A DNA stretch of 38,311 nucleotides from CAZEHS01 sp964649745 (lineage in GTDB: Bacteria; Bacillota; Clostridia; Peptostreptococcales; Acidaminobacteraceae). Below the pieces are notes generated by a model that saw only the letters and a program-made list of their open reading frames with translations, was not told the origin of the DNA and did no database searches. Within the stretch, counting starts at the first letter, position 1; every line of letters begins with the position of its first letter. Of the stretch, positions 32,731 to 38,311 are shown one piece after another. Both the position numbers and the translations under genes were made by a program. The DNA is taken from assembly GCA_964649745.1 (NCBI GenBank), contig CAZYQI010000030.1, positions 1-38,311 of the forward strand. Reading direction: 5' to 3'.

Positions 32731-32785
32731 ATCATTTCCTCCTGTTCAGGGATTTATTTGAGTGGTTTAAGTGGTATATGCTTAC

Positions 32786-32794
32786 ATTGTAGCA
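32786..32794 (-). promoter_or_regulatory. Extended -10 promoter of dapA
   Basis: On the minus strand TGCTACAAT (from 32786-32794) is an extended -10 element about 56 nt before the dapA ATG. No convincing -35 hexamer is seen. The 36-bp palindrome begins 20 nt upstream, in the -35 region and beyond. Confidence 0.5.
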
Positions 32795-32813
32795 TACAGA
32801 CGGACGGATTGGT

Positions 32814-32849
32814 ATACGCGCATATGCATATATATGCATATGCGCGTAT
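32814..32849. repeat. 36-bp perfect palindrome upstream of dapA
   Basis: The half-site ATACGCGCATATGCATAT (32814-32831) is followed immediately by its exact reverse complement (32832-32849) with no spacer. The sequence alternates purine and pyrimidine almost throughout. It lies upstream of the putative dapA promoter and downstream of the asd terminator. It has neither a T-run nor any coding potential, so an operator or a cruciform/Z-DNA-prone site is more likely than a terminator. Confidence 0.9.
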
Positions 32850-32870
32850 TGTAATACGTAAAAGTGTACT

Positions 32871-32890
32871 AAAAACCGCCCGAAGGCGGT
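32871..32890 (-). terminator. Terminator of asd
   Basis: On the minus strand ACCGCC-TTCG-GGCGGT (from 32875-32890) is a 6-bp stem with a stable UUCG tetraloop followed by five T residues (complement of 32871-32875). It separates asd plus its repeat-bearing 3' region from dapA. Confidence 0.8.
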
Positions 32891-32929
32891 ATGCGGGGAT
32901 AAACCCTCTCAATAATGGAGAAAATGATA

Positions 32930-33053
32930 TAGCCACGGATAACACGGATGTTCACGGAATCGTGTGATGAATAGAGTCAGAGATTGCGAAGAATTCACGA
33001 TTGTTCATGCCGTTGGCAACTATTTTCCGTGCTAATCCGTGTAAATCCGTGGC
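32930..33053. repeat. Inverted repeat, family A copy 3
   Basis: The left arm 32930-32958 again begins TAGCCACGGATAACACGGAT and the right arm 33024-33053 ends AATCCGTGTAAATCCGTGGC. The right arm is more diverged than in the other two copies. It falls between the asd stop and the asd terminator, so it would be part of the asd mRNA 3' end. Confidence 0.87.
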
Positions 33054-33072
33054 AAAAAATCATCCAAATGTT

Positions 33073-34077
33073 CTACTGTCCGTTCGCCACAAGTACCTCT
33101 GCAATCTGAATCGCATTGGTAGCGGCACCCTTTCGGATATTATCCGCAACAATCCAAAGGTTAACGCCATTGTCAAGGCTTTCGTCCCGGCGGATACGGC
33201 CTACATATACCGGGTCGGTATCATCGGCGATGCTGGCCAAGGGGTATTCGGATTTCGTGTGGTCATTCATAACAACCAGTCCCGGGCTTTGCTTCAACAG
33301 CTCAACCAGTTCAGCCAGCTCAAAAGGCTTTTTAAGCTCCACATTGACGGATTCGCTGTGGCAATTGAAAATGGGAACACGGACAGTGGTAGCTGTAACC
33401 TTGAGGGCATCATCCTTCAGGATTTTCTGTGTTTCAAGAATCATCTTCATTTCTTCTTTTGTGTACCCGTTTTCAACAAATACGTCGATCTGGGGCAGAC
33501 AGTTGTTGTGGATGGGATGAGGGTAGGCCTTGGTCAGAATGTTGCCCTTTAATCCTTCCGCCAGTTCGGTAACGCCCTTGACTCCGGAGCCCGAAACCGC
33601 CTGATAGGTGGAGTATACGATCCGCTTGATCCCGTACTTTTCCTGCAACGGCTTCAGGGCAACTACCGCCTGAATTGTGGAACAGTTGGGGTTAGCGATG
33701 ATGCCGTGGTTCTTGAAAATCTCTTCTGAGTTCACTTCCGGAACTACCAAGGGTACCTCCGGATCCATGCGCCAGGCGCTGGAGTTGTCAATTACAACAG
33801 CGCCGGCTTCTGCTGCCAGAGGCGCATATTCCTTGCTGGTGTCGCCTCCGGCGGAAAAAAGGGCGATATCGAAGCCGCGGCCCTTGAAAGAATCGGGTGT
33901 AAGCTCTTCAATCGTGTATTCGACGCCTTTACAGGTGACCTTGGAACCGGCGGATTTGGCAGACGCGAAGCATGTCAGGCTATGGTATGGGAAATCCCGT
34001 TCTTCAAGAACTTTAAGAAATGTGCGGCCAACGTTTCCGGTAGCACCTACGATTGCCAAATTGATTGTTTTCGTCAT
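33073..34077 (-). CDS. asd: Aspartate-semialdehyde dehydrogenase
   Basis: NADPH-dependent enzyme that reduces aspartyl phosphate to aspartate semialdehyde, the branch-point metabolite for lysine, threonine and methionine. The nucleotide loop is VGATGNVGRTFL, the catalytic cysteine is C132 in ANPNCSTIQ, and VVPEVN, SGSGVKGV and VRVPIFNCHSESVNVE are family motifs. Length 334 residues is normal. The ATG at 34077 has GGGAGG upstream on the minus strand. It has its own strong promoter and terminator and supplies the substrate for dapA next door. Confidence 0.96.
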   Translation of the reverse strand: MTKTINLAIVGATGNVGRTFLKVLEERDFPYHSLTCFASAKSAGSKVTCKGVEYTIEELTPDSFKGRGFDIALFSAGGDTSKEYAPLAAEAGAVVIDNSSAWRMDPEVPLVVPEVNSEEIFKNHGIIANPNCSTIQAVVALKPLQEKYGIKRIVYSTYQAVSGSGVKGVTELAEGLKGNILTKAYPHPIHNNCLPQIDVFVENGYTKEEMKMILETQKILKDDALKVTATTVRVPIFNCHSESVNVELKKPFELAELVELLKQSPGLVVMNDHTKSEYPLASIADDTDPVYVGRIRRDESLDNGVNLWIVADNIRKGAATNAIQIAEVLVANGQ

Positions 34078-34133
34078 ACAAATAAACCTCCCTGCAGGAC
34101 CGTATATTTATAACCGGCCTCTAAATTAGAATA

Positions 34134-34162
34134 ATACTAACACTGGCATAGGGGACTGTCAA
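34134..34162 (-). promoter_or_regulatory. Sigma-A promoter of asd
   Basis: On the minus strand TTGACA (from 34157-34162) and TAGTAT (from 34134-34139) are spaced by 17 bp, with an extended -10 TG. The start site is about 50 nt before the asd ATG. Confidence 0.8.
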
Positions 34163-34208
34163 CCGAATTGCATGTTTTACTTGCGCTGATGCTGTAAACA
34201 CTGTAATT

Positions 34209-34217
34209 TGATATAAT
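34209..34217 (+). promoter_or_regulatory. Extended -10 promoter of the M20-hslO operon
   Basis: TGATATAAT at 34209-34217 is a perfect extended -10 element. The leader of about 150 nt to the ATG at 34377 contains two small hairpins, GAACAG-GAA-CTGTTC (34225-34239) and CTTCTTTAAGAAG (about 34328-34340), of unknown role. Confidence 0.6.
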
Positions 34218-34376
34218 AGTCCTGAGAACAGGAACTGTTCATCTGAAATGCCGGGATGCGCTTTAAAATCGGTGTATTTGACTTCTATTATTGCAAATAT
34301 GCAGGGATCAGTTATAGGCAATAAGTGCTTCTTTAAGAAGGTAAATTGTGCTTCGGTGCCTAGAAAAGGAGAAATT

Positions 34377-35540
34377 ATGTTCAATGTGATGGATGAAGCG
34401 TTTTCAACGATGCTTATTCGATGGCGCAGGGAGCTGCACCAGATTCCGGAATTGGATTTTGAGCTGGAAAAAACGCGGGAGTATCTCCTGAATGCGCTTC
34501 GGTCCATGGGATATGATCCAGAGCTTCAGTGGGGAAGAACCGCAGTGATTGCCAGGCTTGAGGGAAAATCGTCTAAATGCCTGGCGTTCAGAGCGGATAT
34601 GGATGCTCTCAGTGTCAATGAGATGACCGGCGCAGACTATGCGTCAAAACATCCGGGAAACATGCATGCCTGCGGTCACGACGGGCATATGTCCGCACTG
34701 CTGGGCCTGGCCTGGGCATTAAAGCATCTGCCACAGCCGGATTTTTCAATACTTTTGATTTTTCAGCCGGCGGAAGAAGGGCCGGGGGGAGCGGAGCTGT
34801 TGGTGAAGGAAGGGTTGTTAAAGCAGCACCATGTTGCGGCCATATTCGGCACCCATCTTTTCCCCGGTTTGAAGCAGGGGGAGGTGGGGCTTAAGTCCGG
34901 TCCCTTCATGGCTCAGAACGGCGAGGTGGATATCATCATTACCGGAAGAAGCGCTCACGGCGCCCAACCTCAGCACGGAATCGATTCCATTGTAGCCGCG
35001 GCGGACCTTATTCTCCGCTTGCAGACCATTTCAGCCCGAGCCGTTTCTCCCATGGATCCCATGGTGCTGACCTTTGGGCGCATCGAAGGGGGCGAACGCT
35101 GCAATATCATTGCAGGAAGGGTTCAAATGAACGGAACCATCCGAACCTTCAAGGATTCCGTATTCAAAGCGGTACAACGCTGTATCCGTGACCATGCAGC
35201 CGGAACCGAGGCGGCATACGGCTGCAAGGTGGATGTGATTTTTCGGGATATGTATCCCGCTGTTACCAACGATGAAAGGTTGACGGCACTGGCTGCTCAC
35301 CATGCTCCCCCTGAAAAGCGGGTGTGGATGGAGCCGCAAATGCTGGCAGAGGATTTTGCATACTATCAGAAGGAAGTGCCGGGTCTTTTCTACTTCATGG
35401 GCACAGGCAATGAACGTGCAGGCTTCACAGCGCCGCTCCATAACGCCTGCTTTAATTTTGATGAATCGGTCCTTCGGGAGATCGTCGCATTGAATCTCGC
35501 TATTATTTCCGGATTCACCGAGACGGGTGACCCGCAATGA
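34377..35540 (+). CDS. M20 family amidohydrolase, possible N-acetyl-diaminopimelate deacetylase
   Basis: Zinc peptidase-fold amidohydrolase of the M20D group (N-acyl amino acid deacylases). Metal-ligand motifs are MHACGHDGHM (C99, H101), PAEEGPGG (E133/E134), FGTHLFPG (H160) and the late APLHNACF. Length 387 residues is normal. ATG 34377 has AAAAGGAG upstream; an in-frame region back to 34248 has no ribosome binding site. Because the window encodes the acetyl-branch enzyme DapH, an N-acetyl-LL-diaminopimelate deacetylase role is plausible, but M20D proteins include many acyl-amino-acid hydrolases and sequence alone does not decide. It overlaps the next gene by 4 nt. Confidence 0.87.
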   Translation: MFNVMDEAFSTMLIRWRRELHQIPELDFELEKTREYLLNALRSMGYDPELQWGRTAVIARLEGKSSKCLAFRADMDALSVNEMTGADYASKHPGNMHACGHDGHMSALLGLAWALKHLPQPDFSILLIFQPAEEGPGGAELLVKEGLLKQHHVAAIFGTHLFPGLKQGEVGLKSGPFMAQNGEVDIIITGRSAHGAQPQHGIDSIVAAADLILRLQTISARAVSPMDPMVLTFGRIEGGERCNIIAGRVQMNGTIRTFKDSVFKAVQRCIRDHAAGTEAAYGCKVDVIFRDMYPAVTNDERLTALAAHHAPPEKRVWMEPQMLAEDFAYYQKEVPGLFYFMGTGNERAGFTAPLHNACFNFDESVLREIVALNLAIISGFTETGDPQ

Positions 35541-36520
35541 ACAAACTGAAGCATTACCCTGTTTACGCAGCAGGGTGGGCCTACTTTGTCGGAGCGCTTC
35601 TGCTGCTTTCTGTAGGAAGCCTGGTTCAGGAAATGGATTTCAAGGCAGGGATGCTGATCACCGAATACGGATTGGTGCTATTGCCAGTCCTTTTGATCGG
35701 TGCATTTCTTAAAATTGACATGAAATCAGCCCTGAGATTGAAGCCCCTCCGGCTATCCGAGTTTTTCCTGATTCCATTCACCGTCATCATGGCGCTGCCC
35801 ATTACATTGTTCCTTAACATGCTGGTGATTGTGGTTATGGCATACTTTGGGAAGGCATATGGTATGCCAATCCCATCGGCCGATAACCTTGCCGATCTGT
35901 CGATGCTGTTCTTCATCATCTCCATCTCCGCCGGCATCTGTGAGGAGTTCTTTTTCAGAGGCATGATGCTGGATGCCTACACCGCACGGTTCGATGCTAA
36001 AAAAGGCATTGTGATCTCCGCTGTGCTTTTCGGAATGTTCCATTTCAATCCGCAGAATCTGTTGGGGCCCATCTTCTTGGGACTGCTGTTCGGTTATATC
36101 GTGCTGACCACAGGTTCGCTGTGGGCGGGGATACTGGCTCATATGACCAACAACGGCGTTGCGGTGCTGATGATGTACGTTGCCAACGTTGCTCAAAAGG
36201 GAGCCTTTACCAACGGCAGCAGCGCAGACGCTTTTAACAGCAATCCGGGACAAATGGCGGTGGCGCTCCTATTTTTGGGGACTATAGCTATCGGCAGTGC
36301 CTTCATTGTTTTTCTGCTGTTGTCTGTCATAAGGGCTGGAAGAAAAGCCCCGGAAGGCGTGCCTCAGCTGGAGCCGGTGGACAAGGATGAAATTTCAGCG
36401 GATGAAGAAACCTTTGGTTCAACACCGAAAATGCTCCGGTTGGCAGAATCGATTCCGCTGATCCTGCCTGCGGTCATGTATACGGCAATCAGCTATTATT
36501 TGATTGCAATCAAGCAATAG
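35537..36520 (+). CDS. CPBP family intramembrane metalloprotease
   Basis: Multi-pass membrane protein of the CPBP (Abi/CAAX protease-like) family. The three signature motifs are present: EExxxR as CEEFFFRG (E136, E137, R141), FxxxH as FGMFH (H169), and HxxxN as HMTNNG (H202). At least six to seven hydrophobic segments are seen, with the active site facing the membrane interior. The C-terminal section (about 240-327) adds a charged loop and a last membrane helix. Known members process prenylated proteins or confer bacteriocin immunity; the substrate here is unknown. Overlap ATGA with the M20 gene indicates one transcript. Confidence 0.88.
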   Translation: MNKLKHYPVYAAGWAYFVGALLLLSVGSLVQEMDFKAGMLITEYGLVLLPVLLIGAFLKIDMKSALRLKPLRLSEFFLIPFTVIMALPITLFLNMLVIVVMAYFGKAYGMPIPSADNLADLSMLFFIISISAGICEEFFFRGMMLDAYTARFDAKKGIVISAVLFGMFHFNPQNLLGPIFLGLLFGYIVLTTGSLWAGILAHMTNNGVAVLMMYVANVAQKGAFTNGSSADAFNSNPGQMAVALLFLGTIAIGSAFIVFLLLSVIRAGRKAPEGVPQLEPVDKDEISADEETFGSTPKMLRLAESIPLILPAVMYTAISYYLIAIKQ

Positions 36521-36531
36521 GGGAGACAGCC

Positions 36532-37284
36532 ATGATTCCATACGATGTTTTGTCCGGCTGGTACGATGAACTGATGGCAGATGTGCCTTACGAGGATTGG
36601 ACAGAACGGATCATCCGAATCCTAAACACGATGGAGAGTCGTCCAAAGAGGCTGCTGGAGCTGGCCTGCGGCACCGGAAGGATAACAGGGGGGCTTTTAA
36701 GCGCCGGCTATTGGGTAACGGGGATTGACCGCTCTGAATCCATGCTTCAGGAAGCACAGGATACCTTGGGGGGCGCCGGAGGGCGATTGAAGCTGATTGC
36801 CTCCGATATGCTGGCGTTCCGCACAACGGAGCAATACGATGCCGTTATTTCAGTATGTGACGGTTTCAATTACCTTTCGGAGGTCTCCGACTTGGAAGCG
36901 ATGCTCACGCAGTGCCAAGGTCTTTGCAGACCGGGAGGGCTGATCATTTTCGATCTCAGCACGGACTGGAAATTCAAGAATCACTTGAAGGACACAATTA
37001 TTGCGGAGAATCACGAGGATATGGCGTTCATATGGGAAAACCACTATGACGAGATGAGTCGTCAGTTGGATTTTGATCTTACCTTCTTCATAAAAGATGG
37101 TGAGTGCTTTCGAAGGGAAACAGAACATCATGTGCAGAGAGCTCACAGCCCAGAGGAGATTGAAGCAATTTGCGGCAGGCTGAATCTTACAGTAGAAGGC
37201 TTTTTCGATGACTATTCGGATGCACCGATAAAACCAGACAGTGAACGGTTTCACTGCATTATTAGAAACGGAGGAAAACAATGA
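36532..37284 (+). CDS. Class I SAM-dependent methyltransferase
   Basis: Rossmann-fold methyltransferase of the broad UbiE/Methyltransf_25 type. The SAM loop is LLELACGTGRITGGLL at about residues 41-56, followed by the acidic GIDRSESML and by YDAVISVCDGFNYL. The C-terminal third (FDLTFFIKDGECFRRETEHHVQRAHS) resembles small-molecule methyltransferases. The substrate cannot be told. It begins 11 nt after the protease gene and its stop overlaps hslO (ATGA), so it is part of the four-gene operon. Confidence 0.87.
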   Translation: MIPYDVLSGWYDELMADVPYEDWTERIIRILNTMESRPKRLLELACGTGRITGGLLSAGYWVTGIDRSESMLQEAQDTLGGAGGRLKLIASDMLAFRTTEQYDAVISVCDGFNYLSEVSDLEAMLTQCQGLCRPGGLIIFDLSTDWKFKNHLKDTIIAENHEDMAFIWENHYDEMSRQLDFDLTFFIKDGECFRRETEHHVQRAHSPEEIEAICGRLNLTVEGFFDDYSDAPIKPDSERFHCIIRNGGKQ

Positions 37285-38159
37285 AAGATCATTATATCAG
37301 AGGCGTAGCGGGGAACAGCAGCGTGCGGTTTATCCTGGTGAGTTCAAGCGAATTGGTTGAAAAGGCCCGAAGTCTTCATGACACATCCCCTGTAAGCACA
37401 GCGGCCCTCGGAAGGGTTCTTACGGCAACGGCTATGATGGGTCTGATGATGAAGGACAAAGGGATGGTGAGCTTTCAGATCAAGGGAAGCAATCTGATTC
37501 GCAGTATTTTTGCCTCGGCCTGGTCCGATGGCCGTGTAAAGGGATATATATCCGACACCCAGGTGCACCTGCCGGCCAATGGCAAAGGAAAGCTGGATAT
37601 CGGCGGAGCCATCGGAACGGATGGGGAGATGATCGTTATCCGGGATTTTGGCATGAAGGAACCCTATGTAGGGCGCAGTGCGCTGGTATCGGGAGAAATT
37701 GCAGAGGATCTGGTCCATTTCTTCGCCAATTCGGAGCAGCAGCCGTCGGCCATTGCTTTAGGGGTCAACATGAATGAAGACGGAACCGTGAAGTCTGCCG
37801 GAGGGATTCTGATACAGCCGTTGCCGGATATAAGTGATGAAGATCTCAGTGCGTTGGAAAAATCCGTTGAAAACATGCGTCCGATGTCTGAGATGGTGGC
37901 CCAGTATGACGATCCCAGAGAAATCCTCGATGAAATCATGAAGGAAATCAAATGGACATCCCTTGATGAAGGAGAGGTTTTCTTTGAATGCGACTGTACC
38001 CGGGACCGCATTGTAAAGGCCCTGATCAGCATGGGTCAGGAAGACCTGGAGATGTTGATTGAAGAAGATGGAAAAGCCGATGTCAGCTGCCATTTCTGCA
38101 ATACAAGCTATCATTTCTCTGAAGAAGAACTCCGGCAGATTGTTGAGGATGCCAAATAG
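37281..38159 (+). CDS. hslO: Hsp33 redox-regulated chaperone
   Basis: Cytoplasmic holdase that protects unfolding proteins during oxidative stress. The C-terminal zinc centre is intact: C237-x-C239 (ECDCTRDR) and C270-x2-C273 (CHFCNTSYHF). Oxidation of these cysteines releases zinc and unfolds the linker, which activates the chaperone. The N-terminal domain has SPVSTAALGRVLTATAMMGLMMK and the family GNSNLIRSI-type segment (KGSNLIRSIFASAW). Length 292 residues is normal. No hairpin terminator is visible after the stop, only a T-rich stretch (38161-38180). Confidence 0.96.
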   Translation: MKDHYIRGVAGNSSVRFILVSSSELVEKARSLHDTSPVSTAALGRVLTATAMMGLMMKDKGMVSFQIKGSNLIRSIFASAWSDGRVKGYISDTQVHLPANGKGKLDIGGAIGTDGEMIVIRDFGMKEPYVGRSALVSGEIAEDLVHFFANSEQQPSAIALGVNMNEDGTVKSAGGILIQPLPDISDEDLSALEKSVENMRPMSEMVAQYDDPREILDEIMKEIKWTSLDEGEVFFECDCTRDRIVKALISMGQEDLEMLIEEDGKADVSCHFCNTSYHFSEEELRQIVEDAK

Positions 38160-38192
38160 TCGATTTTTTTCGTTTTTCTTTGATTTTCAGGG

Positions 38193-38221
38193 TTGACGGA
38201 GAACCTGTGATGCGGTAATAT
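38193..38221 (+). promoter_or_regulatory. Sigma-A promoter of tRNA-Val
   Basis: TTGACG (38193-38198) and TAATAT (38216-38221) are spaced by 17 bp. The start site would be near 38228, a few bases before the mature tRNA 5' end. Confidence 0.8.
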
Positions 38222-38234
38222 AGTCTTTGTCAGC

Positions 38235-38310
38235 GGGAGCATAGCTCAGCTGGGAGAGCGCCTGCCTTACAAGCAGGATGTCATAGGTTCGATCCCTATT
38301 GTTCCCACCA
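38235..38310 (+). tRNA. tRNA-Val (anticodon UAC)
   Basis: A 76-nt cloverleaf with encoded CCA. The acceptor stem GGGAGCA pairs with TGTTCCC (one wobble pair), the D arm is GCTC/GAGC, the anticodon stem CCTGC/GCAGG encloses CTTACAA with anticodon TAC, and the T arm is ATAGG-TTCGATC-CCTAT. The window ends one base after CCA, so further tRNA genes may follow. Confidence 0.97.
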
Positions 38311-38311
38311 A

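Noticed and set aside
32731..32930. Lysine riboswitch (L box) upstream of dapA
   Set aside because: None of the conserved L-box segments could be found; the stretch holds only a palindrome, a terminator and A/T-rich sequence.

Overview
This window is chromosomal DNA from a Gram-positive anaerobe, most probably a member of the Clostridia (Bacillota). The evidence is a T-box leader in front of valS, a DUF4364 regulator, strong AGGAGG ribosome binding sites, an oxygen-independent (CbiK/CbiG/CbiD) cobalamin pathway, a cysteine desulfidase-like iron-sulfur enzyme behind a sigma-54 promoter, and the DapH (acetyl) branch of lysine synthesis. I cannot name the genus. Coding density is high and most genes are house-keeping; no prophage, transposase or CRISPR array is visible.

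Layout. 1-4821: consensus promoter, T-box leader, valS, folC and a 60-residue orphan. 4939-6876: a DUF4364 regulator on the minus strand, then a polysaccharide-deacetylase lipoprotein with a 47-residue membrane peptide. 6882-15240: promoter, cobalamin riboswitch with intrinsic terminator, and ten genes cbiK-C-D-E-T-L-F-G-H-J, which together cover cobalt insertion through the ring contraction to cobyrinic acid. 15250-21397: a c-di-GMP enzyme (PAS-PAS-GGDEF-EAL), a sigma-54 activator, an RlmI-type methyltransferase and a lipoprotein, ending at a bidirectional terminator. 21418-24829: a chemoreceptor, a YwbE protein and an MBL-fold hydrolase. 24928-26957: a Qnr-like pentapeptide protein followed by a DHA2-type efflux pump. 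27032-30043: a TtcA-type protein, the sigma-54-controlled desulfidase-like gene and hpt. 30131-34162 (minus strand): asd, dapA, dapB, dapH. 34209-38159: an M20 amidohydrolase, a CPBP protease, a methyltransferase and hslO. The window ends with tRNA-Val(UAC).

How the parts work together. The riboswitch plus terminator 5' of cbiK should shut the ten-gene operon when adenosylcobalamin is abundant. The asd/dapA/dapB/dapH set leads from aspartyl phosphate to N-acetylated tetrahydrodipicolinate derivatives, and the divergent M20 enzyme is a reasonable candidate for the later deacetylase step. The sigma-54 activator and the sigma-54 promoter at 28064-28078 are the two visible halves of a sigma-54 circuit, although nothing here proves they belong to each other.

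The most unusual structure is in the non-coding DNA: three families of imperfect inverted repeats with internal periodicity (one copy splits the cobalamin operon), a 36-bp perfect palindrome upstream of dapA, a 15-nt segment exactly complementary to the start region of the orphan at 4639, and a textbook -24/-12 promoter preceded by dyads.
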